Positions 36,969-49,804 of a stretch of DNA of 64,000 bases are shown piece after piece. How positions within the stretch are numbered: position 1 is the first letter of the stretch; every line of letters begins with the position of its first letter. The translations under genes were made by a program, and so were the position numbers. This stretch comes from Homalodisca vitripennis (Eukaryota > Arthropoda > Insecta > Hemiptera > Cicadellidae), in NCBI RefSeq assembly GCF_021130785.1, contig NC_060212.1, positions 143,598,001-143,662,000 of the forward strand, written 5' to 3'. The notes under the pieces are model-generated. The model ran no database searches, had not been told where the DNA came from, and saw nothing but the letters and a program-made list of their open reading frames with translations.

Positions 36969-37500
36969 TCTAAAAGAGTTTAGCACACTCCTGTTTCAGT
37001 TCACAATTATATTTCAAACAAAGCTCGTAAAATCTGTTATATAAGACTTGAATCAATTTGGAAAATACTCACTTATACAACTCTGTATAGCAATATTATT
37101 ATTTATTTAATTTTAAAAAAATCATTAGTTTCACCGAACTTTGCAATAACATAACCTACGCAATAAAAAGTATTTAAATATTCTACGTAAAATTTCAGAA
37201 AATTAGCAAACAAACGTAACACAAACACTACAAGAGATTACAAAAATGAAACTACTCATTGCATTTGGGTTGTAAATCGTAGTGTAGTGTAATTAACAAC
37301 ACATCAAAACACTTCCCAGTCGACAAATAAAACAAAAACATCCATTTGAGTTTTTGGAGGAATGAAAATGGTTGTAGAAAACTTTATTCCGCGGGAAAAG
37401 CCAAACTGTTTAATTTGCGAATGGCCCGCTTTACTTTGAATGTACTGCAGCCTTATACTCTTAAATGTGCATGAGTTCTAAGGTTTGTTTATATCAGATT
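36969..37500. other. Upstream of MIS12
   Basis: The MIS12 promoter and leader should lie here; no recognisable element. A patch at 37370-37450 is somewhat richer in GC. Confidence 0.3.
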
Positions 37501-37504
37501 CTGG

Positions 37505-40165
37505 CATGCTTAAAAAATTTTTTTATTTTATTTTATTTGCGGAAAATCCATTTTTACATTCAAGCATAGTAAACATTACATAAACTTTACATTAAAATAC
37601 AAAACCAATATTTAATACATATTATTGTGAGGCCTTTCGATATCCAAGATACCTTCATCAGACACATCACAAAATAAATACAAAAAGTAAATCAAACAAA
37701 CACAGAAGATCTATTAAATCAAGAAGATGGACCAATTCAAAATTCAATATTACTAAAACGAAAATTACAAAAAAATAACATTCAAAATTTATATAGTATA
37801 ATACCAGTAATAATTTAATTATATTTACACACTACGCCACCCAAGACAAATTATTATTAAATCACATATGTTAACTATTATTAATAATCAAATTTACTTT
37901 TTGTATTTATTTTGTGATGTGTCTGATGAAGGTATCTTGTTGATATCGAAAGGCCTCACAATAATATGTATTAAATATTGTTTTGTATTTTAATGTAATT
38001 TAACAGTGACCAATATAAGCTCCATCTACAGCATTACATAAACTAGTAAAAGAAAAAGTACAAATATGTCAAGGAAGTCTAATATTAACTACAACATCAA
38101 AGCACCAAGGTATTACATGTACACAAAAATTTGCATGTATATAAATGCACTCAACGTTTATATATAATAAGTTCATACCACTTAAGAATAACAAAGAACT
38201 ACAACTATAAAAAATCTAAATGAAACAACAAAATCACAAAACATGTCGGTATAATCACTAGTGAAACAACAGAAACTAAAACAAAACAAATTTATAAACA
38301 AGACAACAATGTGACAACTAAGCAACAAGACACAGAATTAACAATATATCAAGATGACAAACAACTTTTATAACAATAACAAATGACAAGGCAACGGTTA
38401 TAAAATAACTAACAAATAAACTATAGTAAATAGTTGCAGATACAACAAACATGCACGAAGTATTTACTATTTAAATGTTAAGAGAAATAAATTATATGGT
38501 AATATACAGACCACTATTTTTAACATCAATTCGTAACATTACGCATATCGTCTTGCAGGGATATTAAAGTCGTCGATGTTAGAGACAGTGGAAACCAATT
38601 TTACATCGTTAACAAAGAGCAAAACATTGGCATTGAGACCCTTAAGCAGATCATTTATGAAAAGGTTAAATATGAATGGCCCCAAATGTGAGACCTGCGG
38701 GACACAAGAGCAACAAAGGTGGCAGACGTTGTTTCAGCAAAGTTAACCATCAGTCTCCGATTGGACACATAGCTCTTAACAATAGCTTGGAACCATCCAA
38801 GTAGGGGTTCTTGAATGCAATAATCGTTCAGTTTTGCAAGTAGATGAGAATTGTTTACTTTCAAAGACCTTAGAGAAATCTAAGAGAAGGCAGTCACCTA
38901 CTTCCTCTCTTCAAACGCTGGCAAAACAAAGTTATGGATCAATAGCAGTTTGATGAAAGTCGAACGCCTAGATAGGAGTTCATGTTGTTCCTTTGCAATA
39001 ATATTTCTAAACGGGAGAAGACTTTCTATTACAAGGCTTTCAAAATCTTTAGCTAGGGATGATTTCATAGCAATCGGTCTATAATTAGTTACATCAGATC
39101 GACCCCTATTCTTGAAGATAGGTATTACGCAACCAATCTTCAGAGTCTCCGGAAGGTTTCCCAGTCATATCAATGCATTGAACAGATGTGTTAGTATCTG
39201 GAACAGTTCAAAGAGACAGTTTTTTAAGACGGAGGAGGATGTGATCTGGACCAGCTCCCTTAAATGGTTCCAAAGCTGCAAGCTGCACAGAGACCTCCTG
39301 TATTGTAAACGATCACGAATATATTATATTGTAGTCGTCAAAGAAATAGTCAGGAGCAGTGGTTGGGCCCGGGGAACAAATGAAGAAAAATAGGAAGTAA
39401 ACAGTTCGCAAGTTATTCCTGGATCATCTGTGCAGACTTCCATGGGGAATATAGCATGGACTGTATAGTTTCTGGGTGGGCAGAAGAGCTTCTGGATTGA
39501 TTGAAAAACCCCCAAAACGATTTCACGTTGTTAGATTGGGAAGCTTCCGTGTAGTTAACATTGTTGTTTGTTGTAGAAGATAGAACTAAAACTAAGGCAG
39601 CTTTCTCTAAATTGTCGAAACCTCTCCAGGCGATGTGAGCGCCAAGATTGTTTTAGACTGTCATGTGCAATTTTCTTCTCAATGACGAGTAACCTTTAGT
39701 CTAAAACCACTGTGGGATTCTGGCAGTGCCCTTTATTTAGTGAAGTGTTACAATGAACTAGATCAGCCAGTAATGCACATAGGTTGTTAAAATGCGTATC
39801 AGGGTCATAATTCATGTGATACACGTAAGAATCAGTCAGGCCCCAGCGCACCGCCTGAACATTACACGTATGGAAGTCGTATGTATAGTCAACTATCCTC
39901 TTATGAAATTCTTGGGCACATTTACTAGTGTGGTTAGCGCTCGATGTGCAGGTGGAAGAATTTCCTCAGCAGCTTTGGCCTCATTACAACTGGCATAAAC
40001 AAATATGAGGTCTAGTAATATATCTCTAGCATTCTTTGTACTGGGTGGTTGAGATGATATAGGGTAGCCAAATCCGCCAGCAGCTTCGTGGCAACCAAAA
40101 CAGAGGTATTACTAGATACAGGCCAGTCTGACCAGATTAATTAGTCTCCCAGAATAATTTGTAGA
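37505..40165 (-). mobile_element. Degenerate Jockey/CR1-type LINE with an insertion of repeat sequence
   Basis: On the minus strand, from 40160 downwards: an endonuclease-end/linker region, then a frame with SYVSNRRLMVNFAE (38655-38864), a PQ-S-LGP-like block (SRRSHIWGHS after a shift), and LFVNDVKL at about 38615, which is the FADD catalytic box with Asp lost to Val-Asn. Many stops. The 3' side (37505-38540) is an AT-rich tail and includes the inverted pair at 37587-37998. It is more decayed than the copy at 4.4-6.4 kb. Confidence 0.7.
37587..37998. repeat. Inverted pair of ~106-bp arms carrying a hammerhead-like core
   Basis: 37587-37692 is almost exactly complementary to 37892-37998. Each arm, read in its own sense, contains CTGATGA, a perfect six-base-pair stem GGTATC/GATATC with a short loop, and GAAA followed by GGCC. 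On the + strand CTGATGA is at 37923-37929 and GAAA at 37948-37951; on the minus strand they are at 37661-37655 and 37638-37635. Hammerhead ribozymes of Penelope-like elements have CTGATGA - stem II - GAAA. Here one extra A lies between CTGATGA and stem II, so activity is doubtful. Confidence 0.6.
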
Positions 40166-42636
40166 ATTGAAGGGTGAAGGCGAAAGGTATTGTTCCATTT
40201 CCATAGCATATTGCAGCTTTATACTCTTGAATGTGCAAGAGTTCTAAGGTACGTATATGATTTAGCTTTGTTTTACTGTACATATAAATTATGGATATTT
40301 TACAATTATTGATAGTTCTAAATTTCGCTAGCACTTTAATTTCAACAAGTATGTGTAATATATAATCCATTTTAACAGATGCGTTTTATCGTTTTCAACG
40401 AAACTATATTTTTAGTTTTTCTTTTGCCATGGAAATAATTATCTTCCAAAACAATGGTTACGGTTAAAATTATTCCTCCTTTACTACGGGTAAATAATGA
40501 GTCTTTCCATGTTTATACTCTTTTATTTATAATTCTCAATCACAGACTACAGAATCCAAAATATTTGTTTGACAAACAAATCATATCTAGTTTTTAAACC
40601 ATATTGCTAAAAAAACAATAATAACGATGTTAAAAGATGCTTATGAATAAATATAGCACAGAGATAACAATGTTCCCATATTTGAAAAATAAACTTGCAG
40701 TCCTGCTGAAAGTAAATAGAACTCGTGTCTCTTAAAAGTATCAATAAAACCATTGCAAATAACTATTATAATCTAAGTAGAAATCAGTAGCATAATTTGT
40801 ACCTAAAATATATTATCGACACAAAATATATTAAAAATTAGTCGACACAAAAGTTCATATATAGTATTGCCTTAAATTGTATTGTCTGTAAACATATCAT
40901 ATTTAATCTTTTGAAACGTTCATCAATAATTACTGTTAAGAGTACGGTTGTACTGACGGTCATCTTGATTCTAAACGTATATGAATATGGACAATGTTTA
41001 GCCTCTAACACCTTTCGGCCTTTTTTATCTTAGAGTTATGAGAGGTAATTTTAAAGACATGATTAATATTCATGCGAACACTTAGTTTTTCTACATATTA
41101 CACTATGTTGTTTAGTTTTTCTACATATTATTGATGGATTGTTCAGAAAAATTTCAAACTTGCATACATGGAATAAAGGGGATGGTGAATATGGCTCTTC
41201 CCTCTATCTGTAATACCGCAATGTTGCGGGGTTTCAAAATATATTTTAGCGTTATTAAGTCAGTACTAGATTTAGTAACGTGCACTTTTTAAACTATACA
41301 GCATCATTAAAAAGTTAAATTTGCAGAAATCGTGTATAATCAAATCTAAAATTGTAACATTTTTAGGTGCCTTCCTCCATAATAGCACCTTTAATTTGCC
41401 CCTGTTAGCACTTATAGAGAAGGATCCGAGACCTAATTTGCATTGTATAAGCATACAACGTGGTTTTATATCAAAAGAGGAATTTTTAAGAGAGAAACAA
41501 CCACACTAGCTTCGGTGGGGATTGAAGTGAGAGAGGTATCACAGGGGTTAAAATTTTAATATTTAATATAAAATAATGATTTTTTATCAAATAATATTTT
41601 GCTAGCTTGAAACATAAATAAAATTGTTTGAGATATAAATGAAAGCTATATCACTACCTCATAACTTTTAGATAAATAAACTGAAAATCGCTACTTTCAG
41701 GGTCTCTATATGGTTGGCTTACATTGATTTAACATTAATTTACATATATTTTTTAGTGTTAAGTATGTTAAGCTACGGAAAATATATAAGAAAAATTGTA
41801 TTACTTTATATTTTAGTTTTTTTTTAATGTCCTTGTATTTTTATCTCTCTATTTTTATCTTAAAAGAGCGGAGACGGTTAGGCTAACGGCCCTTTAATGT
41901 CTTATGACAAATTCCCCTATGGATTTAATGATAATCTTAATTGTGTTTGTAAAATATAAAATGGCTTTCTGCGCCTGGACTCAGTAATTTCGTCATTTAG
42001 AGAGTATAGCCGTTAACTTTATTACATAATCAACGGTATATCTACTGAAGCGTGTGTCTAAATTGTTGTTTATAAGCCGGTGTTTTGGGAAATATATGTT
42101 GTTTGTTGGCTTTGAATATTAAATGTCATTTTTCTGAAGTTGGTTGATGATCTGAGCTCGAGTCTTAAAGTCGGAGTTGAATCATAAACTATTTAAACAT
42201 GAATTTATTATTTGTATTGCTAATGTATTGAATGATATAAATTATAGTTGGTATGTAATTGTTTAAATATACTTTTTGTTTGAAAGAATGAGTTAACTTT
42301 CATGTATGGTAGATTAGCTGAGATTTTTTAAGGTTCCACTTTGGATTTGTTATACAAGTTACATACAGTGATTTGTTATTGTTATTTTGATTTCTTCTGG
42401 AGCCAACAATAGTTGATGTAAAATGAGCTGCTTACCGTAGGTATAGCTGCAAAATGAGTTAGCTAAACTAAACTTTTAATTGAGGATGGGCTTTCTGAAG
42501 TCCTGTGATTAGAAATTAAGTGTAGCCTACTAATACTATAATTTTGTTAGATTTTTGTAATTATAGTTAGATGCAGTATAGCAAGTGAACACCACCACAA
42601 TTGAAGCAGGAAATAAAATTATTGATTAGAAATACC
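40166..42636. other. Intergenic, nothing recognised
   Basis: Long AT-rich stretch with no conserved frame on either strand. Two short open frames at 41272-41509 overlap on opposite strands and look fortuitous. Confidence 0.4.
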
Positions 42637-44704
42637 TTAACACTTTTACCGTATCATGAAATTACAATCACTTACAGTATCATCCGGTCTCACAGACCTG
42701 AGGGAGGTTTTTTGCTGTTTTTGGGCTATTCTTGTTTTTTAGTTCAGATTTAAACACAAAATATATTTAAAATTATTCCCTGTTGATAACAAAACTACAA
42801 TTTATATTTTTTTAATTCTTATGATTACAAAACAAATTATCAAATTTAATAATTTGGGGAATTTAGGATGGAAAATTATTATTCAGAATACTAGTATAGT
42901 ATAAATCTGTATTTACAAGTATCAGAAATACACATAAATTTTTTACCAAAGCAATTAAAACTTGAAAAAGGCATTAGGCTAAGTATATACAAAAAAAGTA
43001 TCCACAGATTTTAGATATTTTAAACACATGAAATGCACAACTTTCTGCTGCACTCCAAAACAGATGGGTTGTCCGCATTTGATACATTTGTAATTGGTTT
43101 TTCTTTCCTTAGCAGCTAGGCACTTGGAACATGTCTTCCGTTTTTCCAGTTTGTCACTAGGAAACACATTCATTAGGATTTGCAGCTTCTGTTTCTCCAA
43201 CGTACTCCGTGATGACGCGTCTAATGTCTCTTGGCAAATTTTGAATTTCTAGGCGTCCTTGTCATGTGAGGCTTTATAAGTTTTAAGGTCAGACGTTTTT
43301 ATGAATTCAAATCTTGTAATGAGTGGATTGTTACCTAAGATTGCTAATTGCTCTTACTCTTGCATTAGGCCCGGGTAATGGTCCCCTCAAAATGTTATTT
43401 TGAGGTGTTCTGCGCTGCTTGGGTGGCTCCTTTCTGCACCATACGCTACCATCTTTCCCCAAAAAAGTCATCATCAGATTCCTGAACCAAATAATTTTCG
43501 ACACTATAGTGGATCATCTTCATCTTCCAGTTGGGGTTCATCAACAGCAAAACTATCATCACTTTCACTTTGATTTAGTTTCGTTATCAGACACTACATA
43601 GTTTTGGATCTTAATCCGATATCGTCAACAGGTTCATTGTCACTATCATCCCCTTCAACGTTATGTAGACTTGTAAGGGTACGGTCCAATAAGCGGACCC
43701 GGTTTTTTTATATCGAAGAATATAATCATCGATACCTAATATTCGCATATCCGAATCATAGACTATCAATCGATATAAAAGTAATAACAATCATATGTTT
43801 TAAATTAAAATGTGAATTTAATGATAACAAATAATAAATGAACATAACCAAAATCAGGGAAACTCATAACTTTAACTAAATGAAACAGAACGAAAACGTT
43901 TTTACTAAAGTTGTGTCCACCATTACCTTCTTTTTTTTGCATCTGAAGACGACCATGTTAGCTCCTCTGACAGTTACATTTGTTACCTTTCCACAAATAT
44001 CACATAATGGATTCTTAGGTACTAACCCAACATCCTGAAGCCATAAAAAACATATTTTATCGTCTTTTAAAGCAATTTCGTGAAGCTTCCTAAGATTGAC
44101 GGCCATTTTAATACACAATGTTACGTGAAATTTAAAAATATTACCTTAATTGTATTATTTGAAAGTGTTTACAGCTGTTCATATAGATTATTTAAGTTGT
44201 TAAAAATAATTCATCAGTATCGATTGATTATATCGATGGTTATGATTAAGTAATATCGTTTGCCAATTTCGATATAAAAAACCGGGTCCGCTTATTGGAC
44301 CCTACCCCTTGTAAAAGTCGCTCTTTAAATATTCCATCGTTCACCCCCTTAAAATTTCCGACTCACACTCATGATTATAACAAGTTATAATGAAACATAA
44401 AAACTGATATATACTAACACGTAATAACTATTCAGACTTTAACCGTATCACCCGGTATGGCAGACCGGTAGAATAGTTACAGTAACCGTATCGTCCGGTA
44501 CAGTAGACCGTAGCGCTCACAAAATAACTGGACTGATTCAAGGTCAAACGCCCTAGACAAACTAAAACCAATAAAAAACGGCTCAGTAGAGACCAATGAC
44601 AGCTACTGAGCGTGGTGGAGGCAACCGAACACCAGTAGTGCCAATTTCAGAAACATGAAATTCCCCTCCGGTCTCACAGACCGGTGATACGGTAAAAGTG
44701 TTAA
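42637..44704 (-). mobile_element. piggyBac element, N- and C-terminal remnants only, hosting a Merlin-like insertion
   Basis: TTAACACTTTTACCGTATCA at 42637 is mirrored before TTAA at 44701-44704. A near-palindrome CCGGTCTCACAGACCGG lies inside the right end (44668-44684), with a one-base variant inside the left end (42684-42700). On the minus strand the C-terminal cysteine finger is open (42979-43200: TCSKCLAAKERKTNYKCIKC then GQPICF), and upstream a Ser/Asp-rich N-terminal stretch (about 43500-43670: NQSESDDSFAVDEPQLEDED) is visible. The catalytic DDE core between them is deleted. The 631-bp Merlin-like copy (43677-44307) interrupts the N-terminal part. Confidence 0.85.
43677..44307 (-). mobile_element. 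Merlin-like element, copy 3, inside the piggyBac
   Basis: The ends are GGGTACGGTCCAATAAGCGG at 43677 and its near-exact mirror at 44288-44307. CTTGTAA directly abuts both ends (43670-43676, 44308-44314), a 7-bp duplication. On the minus strand, from the ATG at 44106, it encodes the best preserved transposase N-terminus of the family: MAVNLRKLHEIALKDDK, then CFLWLQDVGLVPKNPLCDIC, then GKVTNVTVRGANMVVFRCKK. The C-x2-C ... C pattern is the zinc knuckle typical of ISXO2/Merlin proteins. The DDE domain is deleted. Confidence 0.78.
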
Positions 44705-44952
44705 ACTATCACACACAAAAACATTCTTATTATGGTTATTTAAAATTAATAATTGCCCACTCCTTATTATGTATTGAGTTACAATATTGTTCAAAATTAA
44801 TTTAAACAACGTAAAATTACTCTTATAATATTTGATAAGACATAATGGTCGCAAGTACAACAACAATGAATGAACATTCGTTAATGGTGTCACAACCTGT
44901 CATACAAGTAAATATTTCATATAGTTAAGAGTAACTACATAATACACTGCTT

Positions 44953-46135
44953 GGGTTGAGTACGATAAGCGAGTTTTTTTATATCGATATTGTCAAACGA
45001 TATTACTTAATTATAAGTTTCAATATAACCAACCAATACTGATTTTTGAACAATAACTAACTTGTATTGGGTAGACTTTATTAAGCGGACTACACTCATT
45101 ATTCAGCTGTTATTATCAATTGGTTTGATTGTTTTTTCCAAATGAATAATTCGATATTACAATTTATTTAACAAAACATATGATTCCTACTTATTAATTA
45201 CAGTCATTTGTCATTAAACAATAAACAGCAAGAAGGCTAACTAAGTAGTTGAGGATTTGAAAATGACGGATATGAGAAAATTATGTGATAAATTTATGGA
45301 CATACATATGGGTTTGGCTACTGCCTTCACAAAAGTGACAGCTCACTGCTAACTGCACAGTCTGTAAATATTGTTACATATTTCTGAAGCATAGATGCAG
45401 ACCATAGTTGATGTTATTGTTTAATGTTATTGTTAAATTTATGTTATTAAAAATTGGAATGTATTATTCTTGTTGTTAATGTATTATAATTTTGGTTTTT
45501 TATGATTAATATATAATATTGAATTTGGAAAACATTATTGAATAGTTCAATAATAACAATCAAATAATGAGTGGAGGCTACGTCTTATTAGTCTCTTCCT
45601 TATATCAACTATAAACACTTTTTCATATAATAAAAACATTTTCTTTTATAGATAATAACAAACAGTTGAAAGCTTGTGGAGGACTGTGAAATGAAGTTTA
45701 AAAGGTGGCATATTAGTTGACCTACTTGCAGATCATCTCTGTGAATATTTGTACAGAAGAGAAATACGGTTTTCTGTACAAGGTGCTTCAACAACTTTTC
45801 AAAAGCGGTTAATCATTGCTGCCCAGGAGAAAACATAAATAATTACACTTTTTTTGTAATTTCTGTTATAAATGTTCATTTAGTTGTTATCATTTCATTA
45901 TTATTTATGAATTTTTCCTATTTCCAGTTTTAGTTGTTTGTTTGATCGTTAGAGATCATTTATTATTTATAAGATTATCACTGTGTACATTATATTAATT
46001 AATTAAATTTAAAATATGATTTTTATTATGACTATAGAAATATGATTTATAAACGTGTATTTGATAAATGAATATTAAGTATTGATTATATTAATAGATA
46101 TAAAAACTAGGTCCGCTTATTTTGTACTCTAACCC
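44953..46135 (+). mobile_element. Merlin-like element, copy 4 (longest), with C-terminal transposase remnant
   Basis: The ends are GGGTTGAGTACGATAAGCG at 44953 and a mirrored, more diverged end at 46135; the flanks ACTGCTT / ATTGCTT differ by one base. Near 45263 the + strand has MTDMRKLCDKFMDIH, resembling the family start, and at about 45718-45838 it has VDLLADHLCEYLYRREIRFS followed by TTFQKRLIIAAQEKT and a stop. The latter resembles the end of an ISXO2 DDE domain, where an acidic helix with WRR closes the fold. The middle is decayed. It is the only copy with C-terminal coding sequence. Confidence 0.62.
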
Positions 46136-46139
46136 ATTG

Positions 46140-47462
46140 CTTTGTTTGTTACATTTAATAAATAAACACACAAGTCTAGATAGTGTTTTTATTAGTTAGG
46201 GAGTGCAGTTTTATGCAATTCTTTACTGAATAAGAGGGAAGTCAATAAGCATATCCTTTTTAAAAAGGATGTCAAGCAATTTTGAGATAAGCAATGGTTA
46301 TTGGAAGATACTCCGATCTTCTGACCCACTTAAGAATTATTGGACTTAAAGTACTTAAGGTTTAAATAAATTTTTACTGTTAAACAAGTTTGAAAATTTC
46401 ATCTCTTCTCCAGGTTACAATATTCAGTTTAATGTTTCTGGAGTGTAATTGAAGCAAGTTTATCTTACTTTCTTTACTTTAATCTTGCATTTTAAAAATC
46501 TGAATTAAAAAAGTTCTTATTATTAATTAATAATTTAAATAATATATATATTGCAAGGAAGTTATAAATAATAAATACAATTGGTTATTTTAATTCGTTC
46601 AAATTATAATAGGTATTTATTATTAAGGAACCCCTGATTACCCCACCATCCCGGGGGTAAACAATTCCACACCTTGAGGAAACTCATCAATTATTTTTTA
46701 CTTATTCAGAAACTTCCTCCATTAAACTTTAGTAGTGATAAACCACTTTATTCTTCATGAATATTCATTTGGCCATCTTTTAAATCTCTAAACGTTATCA
46801 CTACCATTCCATCTCCTATAATGTATTATCCATGAATATTTGTACATCAGACTGCAAAAATCCCTAAAATCAGGCACGGAAATCGAACCTGCGACTCCAA
46901 GTTTAATTAGGTAGAATACATACAGTATATTCTCCAACATACAGGTAGAATACCGGTAGGTGGTTGATCGATGAATGCAGACGTATTGTGATCTGTATTC
47001 TGAAGTTGACACACAACATGTTGGTAAAGTTGACACACAACATGTTGGTTATGATTCCTGACTTTGGCGTGTCACAACGCTCTGGTATGATTTGTTTATT
47101 TTAGCCTAGTTTGTAATTATGTGTTAAGTTAGTTATTTAGGTATCAATTTACAATAACGTGACCATGGAAAGGTATGTTCATTTTTTTTCCTGAAAACTA
47201 CAATTTTTCCTGAAAACAATAGTGAAGAAAAAATTCGTCGGCAACAAAAATCAAAGGAGTTACGATTTTTTGAAATCCTCTGAAAACTCTTGTTTTTGAC
47301 AGTACCTCTGGCAATTTTACTGAAATGATGCTGACTAGTACGTTAATCCTGTCAACGATGCCTGCCCGCTGCGCAGTGCTGCGCACTGCTTGCTCTTTTA
47401 GAAAAAAAAATTAACTCGAGCTTGCAAAAGTCAAATCTCAGATCACGTGATGCCCCTGATCC
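46140..47462. other. Intergenic with a SINE-like B box and a 34-bp tandem
   Basis: On the minus strand around 46865-46900 is GGTTCGATTTCC, a Pol III B box, suggesting a tRNA-derived SINE. At about 47005-47050 AGTTGACACACAACATGTTGG occurs twice in tandem. Nothing coding. Confidence 0.4.
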
Positions 47463-47790
47463 TTAACCCTCCAAGTGTTGTTTGACAAAATTTTGTCGGT
47501 TATTTTCCATCCTTAACGCAATAATGCCTGAAAGGCATCAATATAATACAATAATATACTTTCCCCCCAGTTTATATGCACCTGTGATAATAATACTTGG
47601 CTATAAATGCCCAACCCATGAAAAAAAGTCCATTTTTCATGGTCACGGTATTGTAAATAAATACCGTTATTTACAAGAAGAGATCAGATTGCAGATCTCG
47701 AAACGTAGTGTTACCAATTTTTTTGTTTTACTGGACGGTGGCAAATGTCCTGAAAAATCCAGTTTCCCTCACTACACTTAATATATATGT
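47463..47790 (+). mobile_element. Candidate piggyBac-type end with internal palindrome
   Basis: TTAACCCTCCAAGTGTTG at 47463 followed at once by a perfect 14-bp palindrome GACAAAATTTTGTC (47484-47497). This is the same layout as the better supported piggyBac ends in the window. The right end was not found, and the open frame inside (47482-47781) is not recognisable. Confidence 0.4.
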
Positions 47791-48905
47791 ATTTATAAAA
47801 CGTTTGCATTTTCCCAACTGTTTCTTAATCTTCTTCAATAAACTCTTCAGAAAAGAGTACACAGTCAATTCAAAATATGTATAAAAAAATTTTCATCGTC
47901 CTAAAAAAGTGTAGTAAATGTATCTTAATGGAATCATTTGTTTGCATTTTTAGTAATTATACACTGTCCTTTTTATTAAGTTCTAATGGTAACAGATTAT
48001 TACATTGATCCAAAGATAAAGTCTTGACTGAGGGTGAGCTTTAGTGCAGACCATTTTTTAGAATATAAGTAATAAAATGGATATGGATGGAATGGAATAA
48101 AGTGGATAGTTTTAAAGTTTTGTTTCATTTGATTTTTAGGCCATGAAAGCTGCGTGAGGCAATTGATAAGTTATATCACGAGAATTAAAGCTAAACTGTT
48201 TTATTGTTGAAAACCAAAGTTACATCAAGACTATGGGTAAGTATTTCCATTGAAATTTATGATTATTTAAATATTTTATACATGAATTCTGTTGTTCGAT
48301 GAGATAATTTTATCTGTGTTGTGTGAATGTTCTTTTCCAGTGTAAATATAAACCAATATCTATAACTTACCAATCAATTAAAGGAACAGTTTTGATTTAT
48401 TGTTTCTTTGCATAAGTAATGTAACTGTAACTTATGCAACATATGAAAAATAATAAGTACAGAAAAGTATGGTGCAGTGCTGTACACCTTTACCCTGTAA
48501 CAAATATAGAAAACAGAATTGGGTGGGAGATTAATATTTACACCTCTACTAAGTTAATTAATTTAATCCTGTATTCTGAATATAATAACAATTTTGCACA
48601 AATTATCTAAGTTGAAATTTTAAAATATTTAACTATAGTTATATACACTCAAGTATATTTTTAAATACCATTCATACAATAATAACATTATTTGTTTTGA
48701 AAATTAAAACCCAAGAAATGTATATATATATATAATCCTAGTAAAAAAGATAAAACTAGTAAATGAAAAGTAATATCAGCGTTATCTGTTATCCTCCTGA
48801 TGATCTGCATGGTAACTCTTAGAGCTGGTCCTTATGGGCATAATGTCACAGAAACTTATTTTAAGCTCAAAGTAGGCACTCTCCCAAATGATGGATTGCA
48901 TTCAA
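47791..48905. other. Intergenic, nothing recognised
   Basis: AT-rich; no coding frame or repeat end seen. Confidence 0.35.
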
Positions 48906-48908
48906 TAT

Positions 48909-49803
48909 GTACGAGGGAGGATCAAAAATTGTTGCAACTAGGGTGGTTGGGCTGCTCAAAACCACACTCTCGCAGGGCAGCCTGTGCAACAAGACTAATG
49001 AACTAGAGCATTGTCATGCAGCAGGAGAATACCTTCATCCCTCGTCTCTTTTCCAGTATGGCTCTTTCTTAAATTCTGGAGTAGTTCGGGATAATATTCC
49101 CCTGTTATTGTTCTTATGTTGTCAAAGTAATCAATCATCAATATACCCTTGGAATACCAGAAAACTGTGGCTATCACTTTTCTGACTGATTTCTGACTTC
49201 CTAACTTCTTTGTTGGTGGATATCCCTTATGCTGCTACTTCATGGACTGCTGCTTGGTTTCAGGGCCCCATTAGTAAAGTCATGTTTCGTCCCCAGTCAC
49301 TATGTTTACACTCATCAAGTCGGGGTAGTTTTCATAGAGGTGCAGAAGCTGTCGAGAGGAAGTCACACAATAGGTTTCAAGGCACATGTCTGGCTGAGAC
49401 TTTAAACATGCCCAGAAAATCATGAATTATCATGAATGTACTACCCATAGGATACATTTAGTTCAATAGCAACTTCAGAGACCTCTATCCGCTGATTTTT
49501 CATAATGAGGGTTTAAGCACGGCAAGGACGATCTGGGTCAGCCAAGGTGGAATGTCTTCCTGACCGTTGGTCGTCTTTCATGGTGGTTCACGTCCACGCT
49601 TAAAACTCATTGAACCACTGAGTTGTTGTAGAAAAATACACTTCGCACTGTAAACTTTCACCACTCTTTTGTAAATTTTCTTTGTAGAAATTCCATTTTT
49701 ACATAAAAATTTGATTACACTGCGGTATTCAGATTTAAACTTGGTGCAATCTGCCCTGTTTGTTGGGCAGCTGCAGAACTGATACTTAATCAAATGAAGT
49801 GAT
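48909..49803 (-). pseudogene. Mariner transposase pseudogene (second mariner family)
   Basis: TACGAGGGAGGATCAAAAAT at 48909 looks like the mariner end. On the minus strand from about 49760 down: EYRSVIKFLCKNGISTKKIY (first helix-turn-helix), FKRGREPP, RSGRHSTLADPDRPC, LIMKNQRIEVSEVAIELNVSYG (second), and later a frame (48995-49177) with VFWYSKGILMIDYFDNIRTI followed by TGEYYPELLQNLRK and LLLHDNALVH, the block with the second catalytic Asp. Stops and shifts separate them. It differs from the 24.2-kb mariner in sequence and end. It abuts the TTAA of the next element. Confidence 0.8.
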
Positions 49804-49804
49804 A

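Noticed and set aside
42979..43200. Host zinc-finger gene
   Set aside because: The cysteine pattern and position inside TTAA-bounded ends identify it as the C-terminal finger of a deleted piggyBac transposase.
47482..47781. 99-codon + strand open frame
   Set aside because: No family resemblance seen; it lies inside a candidate non-autonomous TTAA element.
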